Shown here: positions 31,551 to 39,943 of the stretch, piece after piece
Numbering within the stretch: position 1 is the first letter of the stretch
Layout: every line of letters begins with the position of its first letter
DNA from: CAXMST01 sp038206985
GTDB taxonomy: Bacteria > Actinomycetota > Thermoleophilia > Solirubrobacterales > 70-9
Direction of reading: 5' to 3'
DNA length: 53,556 nt
NCBI GenBank assembly: GCA_038206985.1
Contig: JBBRAH010000023.1
Span: 1 to 53,556 of the forward strand
Made by a program: the position numbers and the translations under genes
Notes under the pieces: model-generated
What the model was told of the DNA's origin: nothing
Database searches by the model: none
Seen by the model: only the letters and a program-made list of their open reading frames with translations

Positions 31551-32744
31551 TCAGCTGCCGCTGACCTGAACGACCGGCAGCTCGGTGGCGGTCGAGCTGC
31601 CACTGGTCGCCCCGACGGCGACAGGCTCCATCGGAGCCGCCGGCGCTTGCATCAGCGGCAACTCCACCGGCGTCGCCGCGATGATCCCGCGCGCCGCTTC
31701 CCGGATCGCGACCGAGGCTGCGGCCTGCGGCTCGGCCGTGACCAGCGGCGTGCCGTTGTCGGAGTGCTCACGGAGCTTCTCCTCGAGCGGGATCTTGCCG
31801 AGCAGCGGGATGTCGAGGTCGTCGGCGAGCTGTTGGCCGCCCCCTTCGCCGAAGATCGTGAAGCGCTGGCCGTCGGGTGCGGTGAAGCCGGACATGTTCT
31901 CGATCACGCCGAGCAGCTCAAGATCCACCTTGGCCGCCATGTCGGCCGCTCTGCGGGCCACAGACTGGGCTGCCGGCTGCGGCGTGGTGACGATCGTCAT
32001 CTTGGCTTGCGGCAGAAGCTGGGCGAGGGTCATCGAGACGTCGCCGGTGCCGGGCGGCAGATCGAGGAGCAGGTAGTCGAGCTCGCCCCATTCAACGTCC
32101 TCGAGGAACTGCTGGATCGCCTTGTGCAGCATCGGGCCGCGCCAGACGACGGCAGCGTTCTCCTCCACGAAGAAGCCGATCGACATCACCTTCACGCCGC
32201 CGGCTGCGATCAGCGGCAGGATCTTGCGCTCCGCGTTCACATCGGGCTTGTTCATTACGCCGAGCATGCGCGGGATCGAGTAGCCGTAGACATCGGCATC
32301 GAGCGCGCCGGCCTTCTTGCCCTCGGCCTGCAGTGCCGCGGCGAGGTTGGTGGTCATCGTCGACTTGCCCACGCCACCCTTGCCGGAGGCGATGCAGATC
32401 ACGTTCTTGACCTTGGCGAGAGCGCCCTCGGGCAGCCCGCCGGGCCGTCCCAGGCGCTGCTGAAGGGTTGACTTCTCTTCATCGGAGAGCACGTCGAAGC
32501 CGACGCCGACGCTCTCGACGCCGCCGAGCGCCATGATCTGCTTGACCACGGCCTGCTCGAAGTGGGCGCGGATCGGGCAGCCGGGGGTGGTCAGGGAGAC
32601 GATCACCTCGATCCGGTCGCCGTCCTTGAACTCGATCGAGCGGACCATTCCCAGGTCCACGATCGACTGGCGAAGCTCAGGGTCGATGACGGCGCGGAGC
32701 GCCTCGGTCACCTGCTGCTCTGTGGGGAGTGTTGGGGTAGGCAT
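31551..32744 (-). CDS. mrp: Mrp/NBP35-family Fe-S cluster carrier ATPase
   Basis: 397 residues. An N-terminal MIP18/PaaD-like domain (about 8-95; VIDPELRQSIVDLGMVRSIE) is fused to the Mrp P-loop ATPase (about 110-365). That part has the deviant Walker A SGKGGVGKST, GALDADVYGYSIPRMLG and YLLLDLPPGTGD. The scaffold CxxC expected near the C-terminus is not visible; instead there is an Ala/Pro/Val/Ser-rich tail (about 365-397). Family members carry Fe-S clusters to apoproteins. ATG 32744 was chosen because GACAAT (complement of 32752-32757) ends 7 nt upstream. It is convergent with ferredoxin. Confidence 0.88.
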   Translation of the reverse strand: MPTPTLPTEQQVTEALRAVIDPELRQSIVDLGMVRSIEFKDGDRIEVIVSLTTPGCPIRAHFEQAVVKQIMALGGVESVGVGFDVLSDEEKSTLQQRLGRPGGLPEGALAKVKNVICIASGKGGVGKSTMTTNLAAALQAEGKKAGALDADVYGYSIPRMLGVMNKPDVNAERKILPLIAAGGVKVMSIGFFVEENAAVVWRGPMLHKAIQQFLEDVEWGELDYLLLDLPPGTGDVSMTLAQLLPQAKMTIVTTPQPAAQSVARRAADMAAKVDLELLGVIENMSGFTAPDGQRFTIFGEGGGQQLADDLDIPLLGKIPLEEKLREHSDNGTPLVTAEPQAAASVAIREAARGIIAATPVELPLMQAPAAPMEPVAVGATSGSSTATELPVVQVSGS

Positions 32745-32755
32745 GCTCCCCATTG

Positions 32756-32792
32756 TCACAGACGAGGGCCTGGACCCTCACAGACGAGGGCC
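32756..32792. repeat. 15-bp direct repeat upstream of mrp
   Basis: TCACAGACGAGGGCC occurs at 32756-32770 and exactly again at 32778-32792 (period 22 bp). The first copy overlaps the predicted mrp -10. Next to it a hairpin, GCCCGC/GCGGGC (32796-32813), may end the DJ-1/PfpI gene. Whether the repeats bind a regulator is unknown. Confidence 0.6.
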
Positions 32793-32827
32793 CAGGCCCG
32801 CCTGCAAGCGGGCGGGGGAGGGAGGGT

Positions 32828-33409
32828 TCAAGCAGCGGTCTTCTCGCGCTGCCCGGCGTGCTCGCCCTCGCAGATCTCCTCGACCATCTTCGCGCAGAAC
32901 GCGGGCAGGTCGTCCGGGTTCCGGGAGGTGACGAGGCCCTGATCGACCACGACCTCTTCGTCCACCCAGTTGCCGCCGGCGTTGCGGATGTCGGTCTGCA
33001 GGCTCGGCCACGAAGTCAGCTTGCGGCCCTCGATCGTGCCGGACTCGATCAGCGTCCACGGCGCGTGGCAGATCGCAGCGACCGGCTTGCCGGCCTCGAA
33101 GAAGTCGCGAATCAGTTCCATCGCCTGCGCGTCTGTGCGCAGGGCGTCGGGATTGGCGACGCCACCCGGTAGGACCAGCCCGTCGAACTTGGCTGCATCC
33201 GCGTCCGACACCGTGACATCGACGTCGAATCGGTCGCCCTTGTCGAGCTGGTTAAAGGCCTGGACCTCGCCACCCTCGGGGGCCACCAGGACCGGCTCGC
33301 CACCGGCCTCCTCGACGGCCTTCCAGGGCTCGGTCAACTCGACCTGCTCAATACCCTCGTTGGCCATGAGGAAGGCCACACGCTTGCCTGAAAGCTTCTT
33401 GTCAGTCAT
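32828..33409 (-). CDS. DJ-1/PfpI-family protein (class I glutamine-amidotransferase-like)
   Basis: 193 residues. The nucleophile elbow AAICHAPWTLIES carries the reactive Cys followed by His, and the Glu at VAFLMANEGIEQVEL and GLVLPGGVANPD complete the PfpI pattern. Relatives include stress proteases, deglycases and chaperones; activity cannot be chosen. ATG 33409 has a ribosome site (AAAGGA, 8-nt spacing), better than an ATG eight codons earlier. Divergent from the small Rho-N-like gene. Confidence 0.87.
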   Translation of the reverse strand: MTDKKLSGKRVAFLMANEGIEQVELTEPWKAVEEAGGEPVLVAPEGGEVQAFNQLDKGDRFDVDVTVSDADAAKFDGLVLPGGVANPDALRTDAQAMELIRDFFEAGKPVAAICHAPWTLIESGTIEGRKLTSWPSLQTDIRNAGGNWVDEEVVVDQGLVTSRNPDDLPAFCAKMVEEICEGEHAGQREKTAA

Positions 33410-33542
33410 TTTCGGAGTCCTTTCGTTGCTCACTCATTAACTACCCATCTCGAGGCTTGCCAACCGGACGCCCGTTTCGGCTCCCTTGCGAGCGGGCAGA
33501 CGGACAAGGCCGGAACCCCAACGCAGAAACGAGGTGCGCGAG

Positions 33543-33797
33543 ATGGCTGAAGACCATGGCCCCAGCGTCAAGAACGACGAGCAGTATGAGGCCCTGCGAG
33601 AGCAGGGAGCGAGCAAGGAGAAGGCCGCGCGGATCGCCAACAGCGACAGCAGCGAGGCCGGCGAGAAGGGCGGCTCGCACCCACCATACGAGGAGTGGAC
33701 GGTCGAAGAACTCCACGATCGCGCCGCCGAACTCGAGATCGACGGTCGCTCGGATTTGGACAAGGACGGTCTGATCGACGCGTTGCGTAACCGCTGA
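33543..33797 (+). CDS. small protein with a KNDEQYEAL motif and a Rho N-terminal/SAP-like domain
   Basis: 84 acidic residues. The first half, SVKNDEQYEALREQGASKEK, is a conserved short motif seen in many small actinobacterial proteins. The second half, WTVEELHDRAAELEIDGRSD plus LDKDGLIDALRNR, is a SAP or Rho-N-like helix-extended-loop-helix that can bind nucleic acid. Role unknown; similar proteins are often called stress or plasmid-stabilisation proteins without proof. A GAGGT ribosome site precedes the ATG. Confidence 0.75.
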   Translation: MAEDHGPSVKNDEQYEALREQGASKEKAARIANSDSSEAGEKGGSHPPYEEWTVEELHDRAAELEIDGRSDLDKDGLIDALRNR

Positions 33798-33822
33798 ACC
33801 CCGGGTCCCCGCTCCGTTAAAT

Positions 33823-33854
33823 GATTCGGCGGGCCGCAAGCGACCCGCCGAATC
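33823..33854 (+). terminator. strong hairpin terminator
   Basis: GATTCGGCGGG (33823-33833) pairs perfectly with CCCGCCGAATC (33844-33854) around a 10-nt loop. It sits 26 bp after the Rho-N-like gene and before the convergent Lys/Ala-rich gene, so it may serve both. Confidence 0.8.
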
Positions 33855-33987
33855 GGGGAGGAGAGGTTGATGCGAGGACGTGGCCGAAGCCACTCCCTCC
33901 ATCATGTCTACTCGCGGGTATGGGGCGAGTAGATTCCTCCGGACGCTGCCGCCTCTCCAGCGGCGGTCCGGGCTAAGCGGGTGCTGC

Positions 33988-34572
33988 TTACGCAGCGGCC
34001 TTGGTCGAGCCGGCCCTGTTGGTCGAGTCGGCCTTGCCGTCGTCGCCCTGGAGGCGACCGACCAAGTCCTTGACGCGCTTCTCAGCCTCGTCACGGTTCT
34101 TGGTCAGCTCCTGCTCGGCCTTCTTCAGCTCGGTCTCAGCCTTCTTGCGGTTCTGGCGAACCGTGGTCTCGACGCTGCGACGTTGCTGCTTGACCTCACG
34201 CTCGACGCGGTTGCGGGTGCGCTTGGCACGCTGCAGGGCGCGACGACGGGCGGTGCCGCCACGGCGCTCGACCTTGTTGAGCTCGCGACGGAGCTGCGTG
34301 CGAACACGCTTCAGCTCTGCCTCGCGCTTGGCCTGCGTGCCGAAGGGCTCGACGGCCTCACCGATGCGCTCGTAGACGGTCAGAGCGGCACCGACGGGAA
34401 TGTCGACGGCCGTCTCGGCGGTCTGCAGGGCGCGCTCGCGGGCGAGCTCGGCGTTGGTCTTCACGTCGGCCTTGGCGGCGTTCGCGGTCTTCTTGGCGCT
34501 CGTGGTGGTCGCCTTGGCCGAGCTCTTGGTCTGCTTGGCCTGGGTCTTGGTCGTGCTGCTGGCTGTTGCCAT
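33988..34572 (-). CDS. Lys/Ala-rich coiled-coil protein, histone-H1/HBHA-like
   Basis: 194 residues, very basic. An N-terminal Ala/Thr/Lys tail (about 1-40; SSAKATTTSAKKTANAAKAD) resembles H1-like bacterial DNA-binding tails. A middle segment follows (about 45-80; PVGAALTVYERIGEAVEPFG), then a long charged helix (about 80-170) rich in Arg/Lys/Glu that should form a coiled coil, and a short Ala-rich end. HBHA-type adhesins and nucleoid proteins share this make-up, so the function is open. A purine-rich ribosome site (GAGGGGG) precedes the ATG. Upstream is a LexA-box-like palindrome. Confidence 0.7.
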   Translation of the reverse strand: MATASSTTKTQAKQTKSSAKATTTSAKKTANAAKADVKTNAELARERALQTAETAVDIPVGAALTVYERIGEAVEPFGTQAKREAELKRVRTQLRRELNKVERRGGTARRRALQRAKRTRNRVEREVKQQRRSVETTVRQNRKKAETELKKAEQELTKNRDEAEKRVKDLVGRLQGDDGKADSTNRAGSTKAAA

Positions 34573-34632
34573 GTTTCTCAGCCCCCTCGGGGAGATGTGT
34601 GTTTGCGAAGTTCCTTAGTAGTAAGGATGTTC

Positions 34633-34655
34633 AGTGTAGCACCGAACAGCTGTTC
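34633..34655 (-). promoter_or_regulatory. LexA-box-like palindrome and extended -10
   Basis: On the minus strand TACACT (34638-34633), preceded by TGC, is an extended -10. Five bases upstream is GAACAGCTGTTC (34644-34655), a perfect palindrome of the GAAC-N4-GTTC type bound by LexA in actinobacteria and Bacillus. Flanking bases (C before, T after on the plus strand) match only partly. The wider gap 34573-34789 holds nothing else I can support. Confidence 0.5.
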
Positions 34656-34789
34656 TTACACAGCGGCGCAAGTCCAGTTACAGAGCCGTCTGTGCGCCCC
34701 ATCACACAAGAGCAAACGGCGAGCAGAGCATTAGCGAGTCGTGAGCGACCCCTCCGGGCGCCTCGAAACCGGCGTCTTGCAGGAGATTC

Positions 34790-35863
34790 TCAGGAGGCGC
34801 CCAGGACGAGTCGCTGGTCCCCGGTGCGCTGCAGCCAGGCGCCCGGATCCGCGAGCTCACCGAGCTGCGGCAGGGTCTCCGGGCCTTCCCAGGCCCGGTT
34901 CAGATCCTCGATCCCCGCAAGCTCGACCACGCCGTCGCAGAAACGTTTGCCGTCCCGGTACTGGCGCATCTTCAGCTCCAGCCCGAGCAGCCAGGACAGT
35001 AGGCGGGCCAGGGGCGCGCGCCCGTCCCGGCGCTCCTCCATCGCGGCCCGCAGCTGGAAGACGTTCTCCCCCAGCGCCGGGGCGGCAGCGTCCATTACGT
35101 GCTCGGCGAAGCCCTCGACCGCCGCCATCGTGGCCTGCGTGCTCTCGAGCAGGTGCCGAGAATCAGCCGGGGTGAGCAGGGTCAGCGGATCGGAACTCCA
35201 CAGTTGGCTCAACGTCCTGCGCGGATCGGTGCTCACGATGCTGCGGGCCGCGGCTGCCAGTTCCGAGGGCCCGATGCCGAGCCGGCTGCCCTCGAGCAGG
35301 GAGGAGGCGAGGCCGCCCAGGTGATCCCGCAGCCAGGGCGCGGAGCTGAAGTGCACCGCGTGGGTGACCTCGTGCAGAGCGATCCAGCGCAGCACCGTCT
35401 CCGGCGGGCCGTCCAGACTCGCCGCGGCGGCGGCGACGTTGGGCGCGACGAAGAGCAGCCGTGCCGGTCGCGGCGGTCCGAGCAGGGGGAACTCGAACTG
35501 GCCGAGGACCCTGCGCGAGGCGTAGCCGACGAGGGCGCCGAGCTGGGCGCCGGCGACCTTGCCGAGTGCGCCTCCGAGCGCATCGCCTGCCGGGCCCGGC
35601 AGGCCGGTGGCGCCGAGCCGCTCCTCCAGGGGAGCGATCGACTCGCGGACCGAATCGAGGTTGATCGACGCCCATTCGCGGCGGCTCACCCACTCCGGCG
35701 CGGGAACGGGCTGCTCGGGCACGAGGCCCGTGTAGGAGCGAACGGCGCCCGAGGATGCCTCCACGGCCTCGCGCAACGCATCGTCGTCGGGCAGCTCACC
35801 GCTCTCACCGGCGGCCAGCTCAGCGATCCGCGCGGCCAGGCTCCAGTCGACGAGCTCGCTCAT
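34790..35863 (-). CDS. DUF2342-family zinc-dependent metalloprotease-like protein
   Basis: 357 residues. ALHEVTHAVHF gives the zincin HExxH motif (about residue 165) within the DUF2342 context (LLFVAPNVAAAA before it; FAEHVMDAAAPAL after it with the later Glu/His region). The N-terminal RSYTGLVPEQPVPAPEWVSR is also typical. Actinobacterial relatives are labelled coenzyme F420 biosynthesis-associated, but the function is not established. ATG 35863 overlaps the stop of the upstream phosphatase by 4 bp (ATGA), so the two form an operon. Confidence 0.85.
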   Translation of the reverse strand: MSELVDWSLAARIAELAAGESGELPDDDALREAVEASSGAVRSYTGLVPEQPVPAPEWVSRREWASINLDSVRESIAPLEERLGATGLPGPAGDALGGALGKVAGAQLGALVGYASRRVLGQFEFPLLGPPRPARLLFVAPNVAAAAASLDGPPETVLRWIALHEVTHAVHFSSAPWLRDHLGGLASSLLEGSRLGIGPSELAAAARSIVSTDPRRTLSQLWSSDPLTLLTPADSRHLLESTQATMAAVEGFAEHVMDAAAPALGENVFQLRAAMEERRDGRAPLARLLSWLLGLELKMRQYRDGKRFCDGVVELAGIEDLNRAWEGPETLPQLGELADPGAWLQRTGDQRLVLGAS

Positions 35864-36705
35864 CGGCTCACCGCCGGACCGGTGGCCTGGGCATCGAGAA
35901 TCGTCTGAAGGTGCTCGCCGCGACGGGCCGCGGCGACGGTGAAGCGGGCTTCGAGGTCGAGCTTCGCGTCCACGAGCTGACCCCCGCCGAAGTCCACCGC
36001 ACCGCCGGCCTCGCGGACGAAGAGCTGTGAGGCAGCCGCATCGACGGATCGGCAGGGACGGGCGGAGAACATCCCATCGAAGCGGCCCAGACCGACGTAG
36101 CTCATCGTGATCGCGATCGAGCCCACGACGCGCAGGCGGTAGGCGCTGCCCTCCAGGGCGGCGATCGAGGGGCCGACCCAGCCCGGCTCGGCGGATTCGA
36201 TGCCGACGACCTCGAGCCCATGATCGGGTGGATCGGTATCGACCGGGAGCCCATTGAGGGTGCTGCCGGCGCCGCTGGTGGCCGCGAACTCGTCCGCGGC
36301 ACCGAAGTCATGCACGAAGCCGAACTCCACATCGGCCATCGTCTCGCCGCTCGCGACGGCGATCGAGAGGGAGTGGGAGGGGATAGTGCGGCGCACGTTG
36401 AGGGAGCCATCGATGGGGTCGATCACGACCCTAAGGGCGGGCTCCGAGCCGCCGAGCGTCACCTCGCCGCGCTCCTCGCTGATTGCCAGTAGCGATGGTC
36501 CCCCGGCGGCGACCATGCGCTCCATCTCCTCGAAGACGACGTCCTCGCAGCGGCGGTCGAGGACCAGGCTCATGTCGCCGCCCTCGCCGCGTCCCTCGTA
36601 CTCGGTGCGGGCCCCGATCCCGCGCTCGGCGAGGAACAGGGCGCCCTGGCGGGCGACCACGCGGCGGCAGAGATCGAGCCAGGCAGCAGAGTCGGTGGAA
36701 TCCAT
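35860..36705 (-). CDS. inositol monophosphatase-family phosphatase
   Basis: 281 residues with the FIG superfamily metal sites: SEERGE (Glu, about 80), DPIDGSLNVRRTIP (about 95-108; Ser replaces the usual Thr) and SVDAAASQLFVREAGG (about 220-235; Ser-Val-Asp in place of the common Trp-Asp). Substrate could be inositol-, fructose- or nucleotide-phosphates. The ATG at 36705 lies 7 nt after TACGAT (complement of 36713-36718), which makes it more likely than the ATG at 36714 that overlaps that box. Divergent from the helicase-nuclease. Confidence 0.85.
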   Translation of the reverse strand: MDSTDSAAWLDLCRRVVARQGALFLAERGIGARTEYEGRGEGGDMSLVLDRRCEDVVFEEMERMVAAGGPSLLAISEERGEVTLGGSEPALRVVIDPIDGSLNVRRTIPSHSLSIAVASGETMADVEFGFVHDFGAADEFAATSGAGSTLNGLPVDTDPPDHGLEVVGIESAEPGWVGPSIAALEGSAYRLRVVGSIAITMSYVGLGRFDGMFSARPCRSVDAAASQLFVREAGGAVDFGGGQLVDAKLDLEARFTVAAARRGEHLQTILDAQATGPAVSR

Positions 36706-36742
36706 CCCGGCCATCGTAGATGGCGCCCGTTACCTTCTGGTT
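36706..36742. promoter_or_regulatory. divergent leaderless promoters, phosphatase / helicase-nuclease
   Basis: Only 37 bp separate the two start codons. The minus-strand -10 TACGAT (complement of 36713-36718) ends 7 nt before ATG 36705; the plus-strand -10 TACCTT (36731-36736) ends 6 nt before GTG 36743. The boxes are 12 bp apart, so the two polymerases would compete. Confidence 0.6.
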
Positions 36743-39700
36743 GTGAGCGAGGACGGGGCCGAGAGCGGGATCTTCGAGCGGGCGGTCGCCCACGGCGAAG
36801 GCCCTGCGCTGATTCTCGGTCCGGCCGGCAGCGGCCGCACGGAGGTGATCGCCCGGCGCTTCGCGCGTCTCGTCGGCGACGGCGTCTCCCCGAGCCGTGT
36901 CGCGGTGCTCACCCACGGGCCGGCCGGGCGCGCCCGGCTGCGGGACCGGATCGGGGCGCTGCTCACCGACCCCTACGAGGAGCTCTGGATCGAGACCTGG
37001 CCGCGCCTCGCCGAGCGCCTGCTGCGCGACTACGCCCTCGAGGCGGGAGTCGATCCCTTCTTCGAGGTCGCGGCGCCCGCTGACCGTCTGGCGATCCTGC
37101 TCGACCGGATCGACGAGCTGCCACTGCGCCGGCACGAGATCCGCGGCAACCCCGCCGGTCTGCTGAGCCGCCTGCTCGAACGGATCGACGTCTTCAAGGC
37201 CGAGGGAATCAAGCCAGATGTCCTGCGCGAGCACGCCCGCAGCGCGGAGCGTTCGGCCCGCCGCCGCGCCGAGCGCGAGGCCGCCCTCCGCGAGCTGGAG
37301 TTCGCGGAGGTCTTCGCCCGCCACGACGCGATCATGCTCGACCGTGGCTCGATCGACGAGCCGGAGCTGGTCCTCGAGCTGGCCGGGCTGCTGGAGCGCC
37401 GCCCGGACCTCTCCGATGCGCTCGCGAGCCGCTTCGAGTGGCTGATGGTCGATGAGCTCGAGGACGCGGGCCGCGCCCAGACCACGCTCCTTCCCCTGCT
37501 TGCCCCGCACGCCCGCGTGCTGGCGACGGCCGATCCCGACCAGGGAATCCACGCCTACCGCTTCGCCGGGGAGGCCGCGGTCTCGCGCTTCCGCGACGGC
37601 TACCCGGAGGCAGTCTCCTACGAGCTCGGCGGACCGCGGCGTGGAGCCGAGGGCCCACTCTCGGTGCTTGCCGCCGCATCAGCCCTCGTACCCGAGTCCT
37701 ACCGGGCCCTCGGCTCGCAGGAACTGGCGCCGCCCGCCCCGGTGGAGGCTGGCGACGGGCAGTCCGCGGTCGAGCTCTGGGACTGCGCCAATGAGCGGGC
37801 TCAGGCTCAGGCGGTGGCGCGCGACATCGAGCACCGGCTCGCGTCGGGAGCCTGCGGACCCGAGGCTCTCTGTGTTCTGACGGGACCCGCGGGACGCGAG
37901 GGTCGTCTCGTCGCCGCCGCCCTCGAGGAGCGCTCGATCCCCTTCCACGGCGCGGGCTCCGCTGCCTTCTTCAACCGCCCCGAGATCCGCGACGCGATCG
38001 GCTGGCTGCGGGCGCTCGCCGACCCCGGCGACTCCGCCGCGGTCGTCCGCTCGCTCACCCGGCCACCGGTCGAGCTCGGCTCCGTCGATCTGGCTCGCTG
38101 CACGACGATCGCCCGGCGCCGCAAGCTCGACATGATCTCCGCGGTCGAGGCGGCGCTCGAGAGCCCGCAGCTGCCGCCGCCCTCGCGCGACCGGATCCGC
38201 GCCTTCCTCAAGCTCTACCGGGCCGCCTCCCGCGCCCTCGACGAGCTGCGCGCCGACGTCTTCGTCCGCCGCCTGATCGAGCGCATCGGCTTCCGGCGCC
38301 ACGGCCTGTTCGCGGCCAGCCCGGAGACCGCCGAGCGGCTCGTCAACCTGGCCAGCCTGGCCGAGCTCGCGGCGGGCTGGGCGCGCCGTCGTCCTGATGG
38401 CTCGACCCGCCAGTTCATCGCCTATCTGGCGGCCGTTGCCGAGGCGGGCCAGCGCTTCAGCCGGCCGATCGAGGCGGCGCCGGTGGATGCGGTGCTGCTC
38501 GCCGAGCCCGGGCAGGTCAAGGGCATGGAGTTCGAGCGGGTCTACCTGCTCGGCCTCGCCTCCGGCTCCTACCGGGGTGGGGCGGAGCGCGGCGAGTGGA
38601 TCGGCGAGGACTTGCTAGGTGGCCACCTGCCGCCTGTGGTCGACGATGCGGAGGCGCTGCCCGCCCGGCGCGCCTACATCGCCGCCTCCCGGGCCCGGGA
38701 TTCGCTGGTGCTCGCCTACGCTCGCAAGGCCGAGCGCGGCGGCGACGCGCCGGCGCCGCTGTACGCCGCCGCGCTGGAGCTGGGTTTCGAGGAGACGGAG
38801 CACGAGGAGGAGCTCTTCGGCCCGGCCGAAGGCCTGCACTCGACCTACCGGATGGTGCGCGATGAGGTGTTGGAGGCGTCCTGGCGCGCGGGTGCCGCTC
38901 TGAGCGAGATGCGGCTCGACACCGCCGAGGACGTCAACCGCGCCGTGGCCCGCTTCTATGAGTTGCTGAAGCTCTCGGCGCTGATCCAGCGGCCGGGAGA
39001 GGAGTCGGAGAAGGAGGCGCTCAAGGGCCTCAACGAGCTGATCGGCCGGGTCGCCACACCTGAGCAGCGGGCCGAGCTCGACCTCTCCGCGCTTGACGAC
39101 TACGTAGTCGAGGAGGCGCACGAGCGCGAGCGGCGTCGCGACCGCCTCGCCCGCCAGGCCGAGCCCGGACTGGAGGCATTCCTACCGAAGCGGGGTGGAG
39201 GGCTCGGCCTCTCCGCCTCCGACATCGACCTCTACCGGACCTGCCCGCTCAAGTACAAGTTCGCCCGCGTCTTCGCGATCCCCCAGGAGCCGACGATCAA
39301 CCTGCGCTTTGGGATCCTCGTCCACAACGTGCTGGAGCGGTACCACTCCGAGGAGCTGCGCGGCTTCGGTGGGGCGGAGGGCGACGGCAGCGGCGGCATC
39401 GATCGCCTGCTCGCGTTGTTCGAGGCCGGCTGGCGGCGCCAGGGCTTCGGCTTCAGCGACGACGAGCTGCAGTACCGGGACCGCGGCGTCGCCGCGCTGG
39501 CCCGTTACTTCGAGCGCCACAACGCCGGCGCTGCCCGGCCGGTCTGGCTGGAACGCGGCTTCACCTTCAACATCGGCGAGCACAGCATCCGCGGTCGCAT
39601 CGACCGCGTCGATCGCCATCCTGACGGCAACCTCGAGCTGATCGACTACAAGACCGGCGCCCCGCGCAAGCCCGAGGAGCTCACCAACGACATCCAGATC

Positions 39701-39943
39701 CCGCTCTACCGGATCGGCGTCCGCGAGGCCTGGGATGTGGACGCCGCCGACGGTTCCTACTGGTACGTCCTCGACGACGAGAAGGTTTCGGTCGCCGGCG
39801 AGCAGGACGACCTCGAGCGGGTCGAGCGCACCGTGGTCGAGGTCGCGGCCGGAATCACCGACCAGGACTTCGAGCCCCGGCCGTCCTTCGAGTCCTGCAG
39901 CTGGTGCGACTACCGGCTGATCTGCCCGGCGTCCGAGGCGTAG
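36743..39943 (+). CDS. UvrD/AdnA-like helicase fused to a RecB-type Fe-S nuclease
   Basis: 1066 residues. A superfamily-1 motor (about 1-700) has Walker A GPAGSGRTEVI, in which Arg32 replaces the invariant Lys; the Walker B VDELEDAGRAQ keeps Asp-Glu; also ATADPDQGIHAYRFAG, GQVKGMEFERVYLLGLASG and AASRARDSLVLAYARK. The C-terminus (about 820-1066) is a PD-(D/E)XK nuclease: LSASDIDLYRTCPLKYKF, GILVHNVLERYH, GRIDRVDRHPDGNLELIDYK and QIPLYRIG. Cys in RTCP and in SCSWCDYRLICP form the AddB/AdnA-type iron-sulfur site. Such proteins process double-strand breaks. The start is fixed by TACCTT 6 nt before GTG; no second motor gene is adjacent. Confidence 0.87.
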   Translation: MSEDGAESGIFERAVAHGEGPALILGPAGSGRTEVIARRFARLVGDGVSPSRVAVLTHGPAGRARLRDRIGALLTDPYEELWIETWPRLAERLLRDYALEAGVDPFFEVAAPADRLAILLDRIDELPLRRHEIRGNPAGLLSRLLERIDVFKAEGIKPDVLREHARSAERSARRRAEREAALRELEFAEVFARHDAIMLDRGSIDEPELVLELAGLLERRPDLSDALASRFEWLMVDELEDAGRAQTTLLPLLAPHARVLATADPDQGIHAYRFAGEAAVSRFRDGYPEAVSYELGGPRRGAEGPLSVLAAASALVPESYRALGSQELAPPAPVEAGDGQSAVELWDCANERAQAQAVARDIEHRLASGACGPEALCVLTGPAGREGRLVAAALEERSIPFHGAGSAAFFNRPEIRDAIGWLRALADPGDSAAVVRSLTRPPVELGSVDLARCTTIARRRKLDMISAVEAALESPQLPPPSRDRIRAFLKLYRAASRALDELRADVFVRRLIERIGFRRHGLFAASPETAERLVNLASLAELAAGWARRRPDGSTRQFIAYLAAVAEAGQRFSRPIEAAPVDAVLLAEPGQVKGMEFERVYLLGLASGSYRGGAERGEWIGEDLLGGHLPPVVDDAEALPARRAYIAASRARDSLVLAYARKAERGGDAPAPLYAAALELGFEETEHEEELFGPAEGLHSTYRMVRDEVLEASWRAGAALSEMRLDTAEDVNRAVARFYELLKLSALIQRPGEESEKEALKGLNELIGRVATPEQRAELDLSALDDYVVEEAHERERRRDRLARQAEPGLEAFLPKRGGGLGLSASDIDLYRTCPLKYKFARVFAIPQEPTINLRFGILVHNVLERYHSEELRGFGGAEGDGSGGIDRLLALFEAGWRRQGFGFSDDELQYRDRGVAALARYFERHNAGAARPVWLERGFTFNIGEHSIRGRIDRVDRHPDGNLELIDYKTGAPRKPEELTNDIQIPLYRIGVREAWDVDAADGSYWYVLDDEKVSVAGEQDDLERVERTVVEVAAGITDQDFEPRPSFESCSWCDYRLICPASEA

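Noticed and set aside
36254..36742. N-terminal extension of the helicase-nuclease
   Set aside because: It is antisense to the phosphatase gene and would bypass the -10 placed 6 nt before GTG 36743.
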